A stretch of DNA of 64,000 bases, from contig CAWGVO010000005.1 of the NCBI GenBank assembly GCA_963826055.1, positions 62,001 through 126,000 on the forward strand. The letters run 5' to 3'. This document shows positions 33,069 to 42,022 of this stretch, in pieces (position 1 is the first letter of the stretch; the number at the start of each line of letters is the position of its first letter). Below the pieces are notes generated by a model. It saw only the letters and a list, made by a program, of their open reading frames with translations, was not told where the DNA came from and ran no database searches. The translations under genes and the position numbers were made by a program. This stretch comes from JBBDMC01 sp963826055 (GTDB lineage: Bacteria > Pseudomonadota > Alphaproteobacteria > Rhizobiales > Kaistiaceae).

Positions 33069-33285
33069 GCCCTTCGCGCCGCTGTGCCTGCATTGATCAT
33101 GTTCGCTCGGTTCTTGTTGTCTCGGAACGGCGGGTATGCCGTTTGCTCGGACAACATCGTTCGACACAGCGGCGTGTACCCGACGGCCGTGACGATGAGG
33201 AGCAACTGACCGAGGACATCGTGACGTTGGCCCGCCGGTATGGCCGCTATGGCTACCGTGAGATCGCTGAGCTTCTGCGCAGCCA
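33066..33285 (+). pseudogene. IS3-family transposase OrfB, N-terminal fragment
   Basis: About 72 residues of OrfB overlapping the orfA stop: SERRVCRLLGQHRSTQRRVP and then IVTLARRYGRYGYREIAELL. Homology ends at ELLR, the point before the DDE catalytic core, and a different sequence follows. Confidence 0.82.
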
Positions 33286-33306
33286 GGAGCAATTTCAGGC
33301 TGGAAT

Positions 33307-34494
33307 TCAGGCAAAGGCAGGCGAGGCGACGTCGCTTTCGATGAGGATCGCGCCGACGGCTTCGTCCAGGACGTCCAACGCTTCTGCCGTGGTGACGGCG
33401 CCCGGCGACCAGCGCAGGCGCTGACTGCGTGCATCGCAATGAAATCCATATTGCTGGAGGCGTTGCTTAACGTAGTCGGCCGCCGCTGAATTCCGCATGT
33501 CCAGCATGATGCTGCCGCCGCGCTGCATGTCGTCGCGCGGGCTGGCTATCACCATTCCATACCGATCGGCTATTTCAATCAGCCGGTGACATAAAGCGCG
33601 ATTGTAGGCGGCCATGTTCGCAATCCCTTGAGCCGCTGCCCACTCAAGTCCCGGGAGGCTGGCGACGTATGGCAAGATGGAGACCGTGCCGTTGCTGAAG
33701 CGCCCCGCACCGGACGCGAGCGTAAACTTGTCTAAATCCCAGCACCTCGGATCCGGCTGGCTTTGCCAGCCATGGATCCGCGGATTCAATCTGCCGAGCA
33801 AATCCGGATCGACATAGGCAAAGCCGGTTCCGGGAACGCCGCAAAGCCACTTAAGCGATGTCGCCGCGGCAAAATCCACTTGGAGCTCGCTCAGATTGAT
33901 CGGCACTATCCCAATACCCTGGGTTACATCAAGCGCAACGATACTGCCCATGCGCTTGGCGTGATGCATCATGCGCGTAATGTCGGTCCGATGCGAAGAA
34001 ACCGAACTCACCCAGTTCACCATTGCCAGCGCAATGCTTTCGTCCCAATCCGCTATAAAATCATCGTCCGTCACATAGTGGGAACCGGGAGCCATCGCGA
34101 CCGTTTTTAGCTCGAAACCGATGCGCTTGGACAACTCCGACATCAGGTAGTGAAGGCTGGGGAAACAGTCAAAAGCGATCAATACTTTTCTGCCCGGCAG
34201 AGTGTCCGCTGGCAGAGAATTGATAAATACGCCAAATGCCTGTGTAACATTTTCAACGGTAAATACTGAGCGTCGGTTTCCACCGGCGATTGCGCTCCAC
34301 AACTCAATAGCGCGTTGACGCTTCGCTTCTGAAACAGCCCATCGGTTGTCTTTGAGCGAGAGCCAGCTGTCGTTGAACTCGGCGAGCGCTTTGCTCATCG
34401 CTTCATGCTGCCCGGGAAACAGTCCGACGCTATGGTAGTGCAGCCAGCCGCTTTCGTCTTCGATTCGTCTGCCCCCGTGGGAATTTGCGTGCAT
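33307..34494 (-). CDS. Class V aminotransferase/kynureninase-like PLP enzyme
   Basis: A 395-residue fold-type I PLP protein of the class V group, which includes kynureninases, cysteine desulfurases and amino-sugar or amino-acid lyases. DVTQGIGIVPINLSELQVDF carries the PLP-contacting Asp and Gln, and AATSLKWLCGVPGTGFAYVD carries the Schiff-base Lys near residue 232. No complete kynureninase signature is evident, so the reaction is unknown. The gene ends about 20 bases from the IS3 fragment, and its upstream region holds one arm of a 10-base inverted repeat but no clear ribosome site. Neighbours suggest amino-acid or opine breakdown. Confidence 0.8.
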   Translation of the reverse strand: MHANSHGGRRIEDESGWLHYHSVGLFPGQHEAMSKALAEFNDSWLSLKDNRWAVSEAKRQRAIELWSAIAGGNRRSVFTVENVTQAFGVFINSLPADTLPGRKVLIAFDCFPSLHYLMSELSKRIGFELKTVAMAPGSHYVTDDDFIADWDESIALAMVNWVSSVSSHRTDITRMMHHAKRMGSIVALDVTQGIGIVPINLSELQVDFAAATSLKWLCGVPGTGFAYVDPDLLGRLNPRIHGWQSQPDPRCWDLDKFTLASGAGRFSNGTVSILPYVASLPGLEWAAAQGIANMAAYNRALCHRLIEIADRYGMVIASPRDDMQRGGSIMLDMRNSAAADYVKQRLQQYGFHCDARSQRLRWSPGAVTTAEALDVLDEAVGAILIESDVASPAFA

Positions 34495-34497
34495 AAA

Positions 34498-34602
34498 GTA
34501 TGCTACCTATCAGTTTGACTGACGCAGTGGGTCGAATTGGGACGACTGAAATCCGAAACGCAGGCCGAAAGCTTTCAGCGTTTCTTGTCGTCGGTAGCAT
34601 AC
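34498..34602. promoter_or_regulatory. Paired inverted sites upstream of the PLP enzyme gene
   Basis: GTATGCTACC at 34498-34507 is matched by its exact complement GGTAGCATAC at 34593-34602, 85 bases apart. The first arm abuts the PLP-enzyme start codon. Two operator half-sites or the ends of a small inserted element are possible. The rest of the 34495-34805 gap shows no convincing gene. Confidence 0.45.
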
Positions 34603-34805
34603 CAAGTGAGACTGCTCAAGATGAAGTGATCAATCTGACGCGTCGCGCGATTGACTGCACCGCGTTTTTGTCGCAGGTGGGCACCGCCGAAGCATGCAGT
34701 TGGCTGCTCCCGTCTTTCATGTCGGCGGGCAACAGCTTTCAAGCTCCGGCGGACTGTCGAAGAAGTACACTGAAGCCGGCGGGGTCGTCGGTCGGAGAGC
34801 TTCTG

Positions 34806-35195
34806 CTAGGCGTGGCGCGAGGCCAGCCGCGCGACCACTTCTATCTCGACCTTGATCTCCTCGGTGGGGAAGCCTACCAGCACGGTCGTGTTGGTCGGTC
34901 GCGGATCGCTGAAGGTCTGGGCCAATATCTGCGTAATTGATGAGACGTCCTCGCGCCGCGCCGCGTAGACGCGCACGGATATGATGTCGGCCAGCGTGCC
35001 ACCGGCCTCGGCCAGCGCTTTTGAGATGATATCGAGGGAACGCCTGAGCTGCGCAACGGTGTCCTCGGGGTCGTTAACTCCTTTGGCATAGCCCGCCGTA
35101 CCCGAGACGAACACCCAATCGCCATCAACAACTGCGCGCGAATATCCGCCACGCTCCTCATAAGGCGAACCCGAGGAAATTGCCTTGCGCGACAT
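34806..35195 (-). CDS. RidA-family enamine/imine deaminase
   Basis: A 129-residue protein of the YjgF/YER057c/UK114 family. VSGTAGYAKGVNDPEDTVAQ near residue 30 and VRVYAARREDV are typical, and the C-terminal VEIEVVARL carries the usual Glu at the active cleft. The conserved Arg that binds the substrate carboxylate is expected near residue 100 (DPRPTNTTV). RidA proteins hydrolyse reactive 2-imino acids made by amino-acid oxidases. A divergent FAD amine oxidase starts 103 bases away, making a functional pair likely. GGAG precedes ATG 35195. Confidence 0.88.
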   Translation of the reverse strand: MSRKAISSGSPYEERGGYSRAVVDGDWVFVSGTAGYAKGVNDPEDTVAQLRRSLDIISKALAEAGGTLADIISVRVYAARREDVSSITQILAQTFSDPRPTNTTVLVGFPTEEIKVEIEVVARLASRHA

Positions 35196-35298
35196 GCTGT
35201 CTCCGTTTCTTTGTTGGCTCTACGATCAATGACTATAAGATCAAATTTGCTTCGGTCGACGGCCAAGATCGCCCGGTCGATGCAGGGAGTTCGGTTGC

Positions 35299-36579
35299 TT
35301 GGAAACGTTATGGACGCGCACCGCGCGCAACAAGTTCTCTTCCAACTCTGATCCGCCCCGGCGCGTCGACGTCGCAGTCATCGGGGGTGGTTTCACCGGG
35401 CTGACGGCGGCGCGCGAGATTTGCATTGCTGGGCGATCGGTAGCTGTGCTGGAGGCCGGAACAATCGGTTCCGGCGCCAGCGGGATGAATGCCGGTTTCG
35501 TGGTGCCGAACTTCGCGAAATCCGACCCCTCGGCGACTCGCGCAAAGCTGGGCGAAGAACGAGGTGACGCCTTGCTGTGCCTGGTGGGCGACGGTGCAAA
35601 CGCGGTCTTCCGCACCGTCGAGGAAGAAGGAATCACTTGTGACGCGCTTCAGTGTGGCTGGCTGAACCCGTCGGCCTCGGAAGCCGATGCGGACATTTTG
35701 CGCAAGCGGGCCGAGTTCTGGCGCGGGTTCGGACGTCCGGTTACTTTCATCGGCGCCGAGGAAGTGCGCGCCCAAACAGGAATGGGCATCTATACCGGTG
35801 CGCTTTTGGACCCGGACGGCGGCACGATCCACCCGCTCGACTACGCTCGCGGCCTTGCGGCCGCCGTGGAGCGGCGCGGCGGGACCGTGCATGAAGGGCA
35901 TCGTGTCAAGAACGTCGCGCCTCACGTGGGCGGGTGGAGTCTCACGATTTCGGGGGGGGTGGAAGTACTGGCTCACAAGGTCCTGCTTTGCACCAATGCG
36001 TTTACGACCGGGGCTGCCTCCCCCTTGGGGCGCACGACAGTGCCGTTGCGCGTCTACCAGATCGCCACCGCGCCTTTGGACGACAGTATCGTGAAGCGGA
36101 TCGCCCCGGATCGCAGACCCGTTGGCGATTTAAGACCTCGTTTCTTCACCTATCGCATTGACCGGGACAACAGGTTGATTGGTGGTGCCACGGTGGCGTT
36201 CCCCGTGGGCGCGCAGGAGAGGGCTGGACGGATGTCTGTGAGAAGGCTCAGTTCCGAACTGTCGCTGCCTGATGGTATCCAACCGGAGATCGTTTGGACC
36301 GGTGTCGCGGCCATGACGCTGGACTTCCTTCCCCGCTTTTACCAGTTCGGAGAAGGATGGTTCGGCGGCATCGGGTGCAACGGACGCGGTATTGCCATGA
36401 CCGCCCAGCTAGGCAGGGTTCTGGCGCGTGCGGCGCTGGGCGAGGATCCGACCCGACTGCCCGTTCCGCTGTCCAAAGCAAAACCAATACCATTTCACAG
36501 TCTGAGTCCGCTGCTCGCCTCGGCCGCGTTGATCGACTCACGCATCAGAGACAGGATCGCGCGGTACAATCGGAGATAG
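35299..36579 (+). CDS. FAD-dependent amino-acid/amine oxidase (DAO family)
   Basis: A 426-residue flavoprotein of the D-amino-acid oxidase superfamily, nearest in layout to gamma-glutamylputrescine oxidoreductase and glycine oxidase types. DVAVIGGGFTGLTAAREI near residue 24 is the FAD dinucleotide fold, and VLEAGTIGSGASGMNAGFV is the usual second motif. The C-terminal GWFGGIGCNGRGIAMT closes the FAD site. It would oxidise an amine or amino acid to an imine, which the adjacent RidA could hydrolyse. The start is a TTG with GGGAG ten bases upstream. The DNA is more AT-rich than the core genes around. Confidence 0.85.
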   Translation: METLWTRTARNKFSSNSDPPRRVDVAVIGGGFTGLTAAREICIAGRSVAVLEAGTIGSGASGMNAGFVVPNFAKSDPSATRAKLGEERGDALLCLVGDGANAVFRTVEEEGITCDALQCGWLNPSASEADADILRKRAEFWRGFGRPVTFIGAEEVRAQTGMGIYTGALLDPDGGTIHPLDYARGLAAAVERRGGTVHEGHRVKNVAPHVGGWSLTISGGVEVLAHKVLLCTNAFTTGAASPLGRTTVPLRVYQIATAPLDDSIVKRIAPDRRPVGDLRPRFFTYRIDRDNRLIGGATVAFPVGAQERAGRMSVRRLSSELSLPDGIQPEIVWTGVAAMTLDFLPRFYQFGEGWFGGIGCNGRGIAMTAQLGRVLARAALGEDPTRLPVPLSKAKPIPFHSLSPLLASAALIDSRIRDRIARYNRR

Positions 36580-36647
36580 GCCTCGTCGGAATGGTCATGC
36601 CCGGCCTTTAACCTGAGCGATCCAGCGCGAAACTATAGTACGGCGCT

Positions 36648-36735
36648 CTATAGCTTTTCCCTGAGCGCCTCATAAGGCGTCTTTCGGTCGCGTGCGCCAT
36701 GCGGTCTGGCGATGAGGTTGCCCCAAGTTCTATCC
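36648..36735 (-). pseudogene. DDE transposase C-terminal scrap
   Basis: About 28 residues ending RPHGARDRKTPYEALREKL and a stop at 36648-36650, the typical C-terminus of integrase-core transposases of the IS3/IS481 type. The preceding sequence is not recognisably transposase. The rest of the 36580-36940 gap holds no other supported gene. Confidence 0.7.
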
Positions 36736-36940
36736 AGCCATGAGTGGAATCCTGGCGTTGATTGCCACGTTTGCGGCGGGGGTGAAGGTGGCGGCGTACC
36801 GAGCACCGAAGAAGCCGCACGACGCACTTCAAGTCCTCGTGTTTGGGAATGTTGCCACCGCTAAGGCGGGAGCCGTTTTTCGGGGTGACAACACGCTTTT
36901 GTGTCTTCAGCTTTTTTTGTGGCATCAATTGCTGCCGTGC

Positions 36941-38065
36941 TCAGCGCGGGCGGTTCAGCCGCCTTTCGAGTGACAGGCCGTACCGAGACATGGAGAAGCA
37001 GAAGCAGAAGTAGATAAATGCCACGAACAGATAGGCTTCCGTTCCAAATCCCTGCCAAGCCGGCTCGGCAACGGAGCGCTGCGCTGTGTTAAGCAGATCG
37101 AAAATGCCGATGATCGTTACGAGCGATGTTGATTTGAAGAAGGCGATGCAGAGGCTGACGATCGGAGGCAGGACCAAGGTCAGCGCCTGCGGTACTACGA
37201 TAAGGTACATCTTTTTCCAGTAGTTCAGGCCAAGGGAGTCGGCAGCCTCGAATTGTCCCTTGTCCAGGCCTTGCAGCCCGCCGCGAATCGCCTCCGACAG
37301 ATAGGCCCCCGTGAAAAGCACGATGCCTATCTGCGCCCGAAGCAGCTTCGACACAGTGACGCCATCAGGCAGAAAAAGGGGGAACATAACGCTGGCCATG
37401 AACAGTACGCTGATCAACGGGATGCCGCGGATAATCTCGATATACAGCCAGCAGACCAGTCGGATCACCGGGCTTTTCTTGGCTGTCCGCCCGAGAGCGA
37501 CCAATACGGCCAAGGGTAATGCCAAGGCGATCCCGAAGGTCGCGAGGATTAGCGTCACCGCAAGGCCGCCCCACTGGTCGTCCGTCACCACGCGCAATCC
37601 GAATACTCCCCCGCGCATGAGAACGGCAATAGCGATGAGACCGGCGAGCCACAGCAAAGCCAGCCGACGCCCCCACCATGGACGGTACGTCGAGGCGGCA
37701 TAGAGGGCGATGAACAGAGTTATGCAGGTTGCCGGACGCCATTGCTGGTCATACGGATAGATGCCCAGAAGGATGAAACGGCCCTTTTCCGCGATCAATG
37801 CCCAGCACGCGCCCACTCCGGGTGCGCGGCACGCCTGGGTGTCCGCCAGGGTGGAACCGGGCAAAACCCAGATCGCGTCCACGACCGCCCATGTGAAAAA
37901 CGCGTGTCCCAACCGGGCAAATACAAACACGATGGCGAGGGTGATAATCGTGGACAGCCATGAGCTAAACAGGTTGCGGCGCATCCATGCGATCGCTCCC
38001 CTTTTCTCGCGCGGCGGCTCGACTGCAATGGTGGACGAGTATCCGTATTCGGCCGTCATCGTCAT
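36941..38065 (-). CDS. aapM: Polar amino-acid ABC transporter permease, AapM-like
   Basis: A 374-residue His/Glu/Gln/Arg-class permease. The long N-terminal part with extra helices and the conserved core matches AapM of the general L-amino-acid transporter. The coupling EAA loop is DSLGLNYWKKMYLIVVPQAL near residue 305, and IEIIRGIPLISVLFMASVMF is the usual segment before it. It overlaps aapQ by four bases (ATGA). The partner ATPase AapP, normally the next gene, is missing: the sequence downstream is a transposase scrap. Confidence 0.9.
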   Translation of the reverse strand: MTMTAEYGYSSTIAVEPPREKRGAIAWMRRNLFSSWLSTIITLAIVFVFARLGHAFFTWAVVDAIWVLPGSTLADTQACRAPGVGACWALIAEKGRFILLGIYPYDQQWRPATCITLFIALYAASTYRPWWGRRLALLWLAGLIAIAVLMRGGVFGLRVVTDDQWGGLAVTLILATFGIALALPLAVLVALGRTAKKSPVIRLVCWLYIEIIRGIPLISVLFMASVMFPLFLPDGVTVSKLLRAQIGIVLFTGAYLSEAIRGGLQGLDKGQFEAADSLGLNYWKKMYLIVVPQALTLVLPPIVSLCIAFFKSTSLVTIIGIFDLLNTAQRSVAEPAWQGFGTEAYLFVAFIYFCFCFSMSRYGLSLERRLNRPR

Positions 38066-39198
38066 CGTTCCACCAGTGCAATTCGAGCATTGTACCAGTT
38101 CAGCAGGGCGCCCATCGTCATGTTGATGGTGAGGAACGCGAGCATAATGATGACAAAGCCTTCGATCGCCTGCCCGGTATCGCTGATCGTCGTATTTGCC
38201 ACCGAAATGAGATCTGGGTATCCAACTGCAACGGCCAGAGAACTGCTCTTCGTCGCTCCAAGATATTCATTGGAAAGGGGCGGCATGATTACGCGTAGCG
38301 TTTGAGGTAGTATTATCTTGCGAAGCGTCAGGAACCAGCCGAGGCCGAGGGAACGCGCCGCGTCCCATTGCCCGGTTGGAATGCTCAATACGCCTGATCG
38401 CACGATTTCGGCGACAAAAGCGGACGTGTACATAGTGAGTCCGATGACGAGCGCCGCAAATTCGGGCGTCATCGTCGTGCCGCCGCGAAAGTTGAAACCT
38501 CTGAGTTCCGGCCACTCCCAAACGGGAGCCGAGCCGGTTACCAGGAAGACGGCCAGCGGCACTGCAATGGCGGCGCCAAGCCGTAGGTGCCAAAGTGGCT
38601 TGTTGACTGGAAATCCAAGAAGCCGGAGCACACGCGGCAAGAAAATAGCGGCTGCGATGCCCACGCCTAGCGCAACGACCAACGAGTTACTTATCCAAAC
38701 TGTCGGCAGGTCTATGCCGCGATTGGACACGAACACACCTCCTCCGATGGATATGGCTTCGCGTGGCGGCGGCAATTTCTGCAGAAGCTGGTACCAGAAT
38801 ACCAAGTGCAACAAGAGGGGAACGTTTCGCACCGCCTCGACGTAGGCTCCCGCCGTGCGGGACAATAGCCAGTTGTCGGAAAGACGCGCGATGCCTATTG
38901 CCGTCCCCAGAACAGTCGAAAGCACAATAACGGTCAGCGACACGATGATAGTATTCGACAGGCCGATCAGCAGTGCCTGACCATAGGTGCTGACGCCGGG
39001 AACGAACTCGAACCAGGTGCGATGCAGCGACCAAGGGACCGGAGTTCCAAGGAAGGCGAAACCCGTGGAAACCCCTCGAGCCCGCAGGCTTGAGAGTGTG
39101 GCCTCCACTAAGTATACGCCTAGACCTATGACTGCGAAGACGACGAGGAACTGCGAGGCGAGTGACTTGAGGTTCGGAATGCGTCGTAATTTAATCAC
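38062..39198 (-). CDS. aapQ: Polar amino-acid ABC transporter permease, AapQ-like
   Basis: A 378-residue inner-membrane permease of the AapQ type, with an N-terminal helix, a long periplasmic insert containing GVSTGFAFLGTPVPWS, and the conserved permease core. YVEAVRNVPLLLHLVFWYQ and RSLGLGWFLTLRKIILPQTL (the EAA loop) are diagnostic. Together with AapM it forms the heterodimeric channel for L-amino acids. It is encoded between aapJ and aapM on the minus strand with a 71-base gap to aapJ and a coupling overlap to aapM. Confidence 0.92.
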   Translation of the reverse strand: MIKLRRIPNLKSLASQFLVVFAVIGLGVYLVEATLSSLRARGVSTGFAFLGTPVPWSLHRTWFEFVPGVSTYGQALLIGLSNTIIVSLTVIVLSTVLGTAIGIARLSDNWLLSRTAGAYVEAVRNVPLLLHLVFWYQLLQKLPPPREAISIGGGVFVSNRGIDLPTVWISNSLVVALGVGIAAAIFLPRVLRLLGFPVNKPLWHLRLGAAIAVPLAVFLVTGSAPVWEWPELRGFNFRGGTTMTPEFAALVIGLTMYTSAFVAEIVRSGVLSIPTGQWDAARSLGLGWFLTLRKIILPQTLRVIMPPLSNEYLGATKSSSLAVAVGYPDLISVANTTISDTGQAIEGFVIIMLAFLTINMTMGALLNWYNARIALVER

Positions 39199-39269
39199 TG
39201 CTGTTAACGTATCGCCCCGTCGGTCATCATAGAAATGTGGGGGCAGGCGGCCCGAAGACCGCCTTCCGA

Positions 39270-40295
39270 CTACTGGAACGTCGGCACGTACTGCAGCCCT
39301 CCGTCAGTCCACACCTTGTTCATCCCCCGGGGGAGGCCGTGGAAAGCGCTCTCCCATACCTGCCCATAGTTGCCGACCTGACTGATGACGTTCGCGGCCC
39401 AGTCATTGGACAGGCCCATGGCCTCCCCGAGATTGTCCTGCGCGCCCAGAAGGATTCGGACACGAGGGTTCGTACTGTTGGCGAAGCTGTCAAAATTTTC
39501 CTTGGTAATGCCGAGGACTTCGGCCTCAACCATTGCGTAGTGCGTCCAGCGCGCGATGTCGAACCAGACATCGTCACCCTTGCGTACGACACCGCTAATT
39601 ATTTCTCTTGTCACGAGTTCAGGCAAAATCACGTAATCGTCGGCCTTGTCGCCCTGGGTCATCCTAAAAACCGCCAGTGCGGTTACATCGTTGAGGATGG
39701 CGTCGCAACGGTTGGCGAGAAACGCAGCGCGCACTGCTTCGCCTTGGTCCAGAACGACCGGATTGTAAGTCATCTTGTTGATCGCGAAATAGTCTTGAAG
39801 CGCTCTTTCAGGTGTGCTCGCGCCGAGGACACAAATGCTGGCTCCATCGAGTTCAGCCGCCTTGGTGATTTTCGTTTCCTTTCGCACGAGGAAGCCCTGC
39901 CCAGAGAAAGAGTATGGACCGATAAATAGAAGTCCAGATTTTGCTTCTCGCGAGTAAGTCCATGTTACGCCTGCAAAAAGTACGTCTACTTCCCCAGACT
40001 GGATTGCAGTGAGACGCTGCGCTGGAGTCAAGACGATATACTTGACCTTGCTCGCATCGCCAAGGGTCGCCGCCGCGATCGCCCTGCACTGATCCGCATC
40101 GATGCCGCGCATGATGCCTTGGCTGTCGGGAAGCGAGTAGCCCGGGCTGTTACCGAACACGCCGCAGTTCAGCACCCCTCTTTGTTTCACCGCCTCCAGG
40201 GTTGGAGAAGACACAGCAGCGTTCTGCGCGAAAGCAGGAAGCGTTGCCAAAATGGCGAAAGCCGCCGCTGCCATTCCAATCTTGCCAACAATCAT
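39270..40295 (-). CDS. aapJ: General L-amino-acid ABC transporter binding protein, AapJ-like
   Basis: A 341-residue periplasmic receptor with a signal peptide (GMAAAAFAILATLPAFA, cleavage before QNAA). The mature start TLEAVKQRGVLNCGVFGNSP and the segment GEVDVLFAGVTWTYSREA are typical of AapJ/BztA proteins that bind a broad range of L-amino acids. It is the first gene of the aapJQM operon. About 230 bases upstream lies an IS110 transposase remnant, so the native promoter may have been altered by insertions. Confidence 0.92.
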   Translation of the reverse strand: MIVGKIGMAAAAFAILATLPAFAQNAAVSSPTLEAVKQRGVLNCGVFGNSPGYSLPDSQGIMRGIDADQCRAIAAATLGDASKVKYIVLTPAQRLTAIQSGEVDVLFAGVTWTYSREAKSGLLFIGPYSFSGQGFLVRKETKITKAAELDGASICVLGASTPERALQDYFAINKMTYNPVVLDQGEAVRAAFLANRCDAILNDVTALAVFRMTQGDKADDYVILPELVTREIISGVVRKGDDVWFDIARWTHYAMVEAEVLGITKENFDSFANSTNPRVRILLGAQDNLGEAMGLSNDWAANVISQVGNYGQVWESAFHGLPRGMNKVWTDGGLQYVPTFQ

Positions 40296-40530
40296 GCTTT
40301 GTCCCCCCTATGTTGATTATCTATTCACGCCTCGGAAGCGCGCCCAACACTGAATTCACCGCCTTCAATACGGTGCCGCTCTACTGCATTGGCCGAACCT
40401 GGCAGAGACAGGCATGCGAACCGACAGGCGTCGAACAGGCGCAGTCTGTCAGCCTTTCATGTGAGCATGTCAATCCATTTCTTAAACAGCCGAGGCCAGG
40501 AATCGGCAGCCAGATAATCTCGACAATGGG
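40296..40530. other. Upstream region of the aap genes
   Basis: About 235 bases between the aapJ start and the IS110 remnant. It is AT-richer just before aapJ (40300-40330) and should hold its promoter. I see no gene or clear operator. Confidence 0.45.
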
Positions 40531-40816
40531 CTGACCGATCTCGCTTGCGAGACGATCGGAGAGCGCTACCACCTCTTCCGCGATCTCGACCGAAGGATCA
40601 CCTCCTTCGACAAGAAGATCGATCGTGTGTTCCGCGACAGCGAGGTCTGCCGTCGTGCGCACGGCGCCCGAGAAGACTTATGCTGCCAACCAATGGGTTA
40701 ACCAGCTTCGAGAGCGGCGTGGCTTCAACCGTGCCACGGTTGCAGTCGCCAACAAGAACGCACGGATCATCCGGGCCGTGCTTCGAACCGGCGAGCCTTA
40801 CCGCCCTGCTTTCTGA
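40531..40816 (+). pseudogene. IS110-family transposase remnant
   Basis: Two pieces in different frames. 40531-40670 reads ETIGERYHLFRDLDRRITSF and then DRVFRDSEVCRR, the linker between the DEDD and second domains. From about 40670 a second frame gives WVNQLRERRGFNRATVAVAN and KNARIIRAVLRTGEPYRPAF with a stop at 40814-40816, the typical IS110 C-terminus. The catalytic N-terminal domain and the middle are missing. Sequence to about 40975 may be the element's trailing end. Confidence 0.8.
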
Positions 40817-41008
40817 GGGCCTGCCCACCAATTGCGAGACGACGGAGAAATGAGACGCACAGGTCGGACCGGCGCGCAACGAGCCTGATTTTCTATCGAG
40901 GCCTTCGAGGCCTACCAGCCGTAGAGGAGGTTTGCGCGAGCGGATTCCCCATTTGGGCGCCCCGACCACGTCCGGTGACGCCGGATGTCTACAACGGACC
41001 CAGGTGGG

Positions 41009-41241
41009 TTAGTTCAAAGTCGCCGCGCAACGGGAGAGCCGACCATAGAGGTAATACGTCACCTCGCTCACCCCGATCTGCTGTATAGCATCGGCAACGC
41101 CCTGCCGCTGCGAGACCAGAACATCCACCTGACGCAGCTTCGCGACAATCTCTTCCGGCTTGTACGTCTTCCTCGCCATTGCGGTCCTCCTTCATATAGA
41201 AGACATACTTCAGGTCGGACCACTTCGCCGGGACCGGATCA
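41009..41241 (-). mobile_element. IS3-family remnant, right-hand inverted copy
   Basis: Reading leftwards from 41241 it begins TGATCCGG, continues with CGGCGAAGTGGTCCGACCTG as in the 32728 copy, then GAAGGAGGACC and orfA (ATG 41179, MARKTYKPEEIVAKLRQVDV). The frame loses homology after VSEVTYYL and ends at TAA 41009-41011. OrfB and the right end are absent. Confidence 0.83.
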
Positions 41242-41491
41242 TTGTCTTGGTCGTCCGGTCTCGGGCATTTGCGCCGATAGTACCGTGATTGCGCGACGGA
41301 GCATCTGCGGCTTATCATCTCCAGTCTGGAGGAAGATGAGGAGACATCAACCGATTGATGTCAGGACGCCGCTGAGTGGACGATCGTGGAAATTCGCCTC
41401 CGCGCGCAGCGATCCTGGCCGCTATTCAACGCGCAAATCACTCACGCCGGTGGCCGGAAGCGACTCGACGAAAGGCACTGCGTCGACGGCG

Positions 41492-42022
41492 CATATCCGC
41501 TTCCTCGATGAGGTTGGCAATGAAAATCACGACAAACGGATGGGAGTCCAGCGCAAGCATCTCGGCTGGTTCATCGATCTGCATTTCACGGGGGAGATGC
41601 TGCCCCGTCTGCGCCCCTGGCTGGAGACCATCCCGGCCAACGTCGTCATCGATCATTTCGGCCGCGTCGACGCGTCGGCTGGCCCTGACAGCGAGCCGTT
41701 TCGCGTCCTTTGCGATCTCGCGGAGCGTGACAACATGTGGGTCAAGCTCAGCGGTGTCGATCGGATTTCGGCAGAGGGCTATCCCTACGCCGACGTTGTA
41801 CCGCTTGCGCGCCGCCTGACCGAAGTGGCGCCCGATCGGCTGATCTGGGGCACCGACTGGCCCCACACGGGCTACTTCGATTCCGAACGCATGCCTGACG
41901 ACGGACTGCTGGTGGATACGCTGGCGCTGATGGTGCCGGATGAACTGGTTCGCGACCGTATTCTGACGGTCAATCCGAATGAACTCTTGCGGGGTACGGC
42001 AGATGCGAAAGAAACTCTCTGA
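41492..42022 (+). pseudogene. LigI-like 2-pyrone-4,6-dicarboxylate lactonase, 5' truncated
   Basis: The last 176 residues of an amidohydrolase_2 lactonase: HLGWFIDLHFTGEMLPRLRP, then VVIDHFGRVDAS, YPYADVVPLARRL, LIWGTDWPHTGYFDSERMP and VNPNELL. These match 2-pyrone-4,6-dicarboxylate hydrolases of the protocatechuate 4,5-cleavage and gallate pathways. The N-terminal half, with the first metal-binding His pair, is replaced by unrelated sequence next to the IS3 end. The 3' end is intact and overlaps the Rieske oxygenase start by 20 bases, showing an original operon. Confidence 0.8.

Larger units (their letters stand above)
32728..33285 (+). mobile_element. IS3-family remnant, left-hand copy
   Basis: The left terminus starts TGATCCG and continues with CGGCGAAGTGGTCCGACCTG. 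Then comes a ribosome site (AAGGAGG), orfA with a premature stop, and the first part of orfB, which is cut at about 33285 just before the aminotransferase gene end. An inverted copy of the same left end lies at 41241. The right end and the DDE domain are missing, so it cannot transpose by itself. Confidence 0.85.
32728..41241. mobile_element. Compound-transposon-like segment bounded by inverted IS3 left ends
   Basis: Two related IS3-family left ends face outward at 32728 and 41241 and enclose about 8.5 kb. The cargo is a PLP lyase or aminotransferase, RidA, an FAD oxidase and AapJQM transporter genes, with further transposase scraps (36648, 40531). The cargo genes are visibly richer in A and T than the flanks. 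No matching target-site duplication is seen, and both IS copies are truncated on the inside, so it is now immobile. Confidence 0.6.

Noticed and set aside
32700..41260. Target-site duplication flanking the compound element
   Set aside because: The bases next to 32728 and 41241 do not match over 3-5 positions. Old rearrangement may have erased them.
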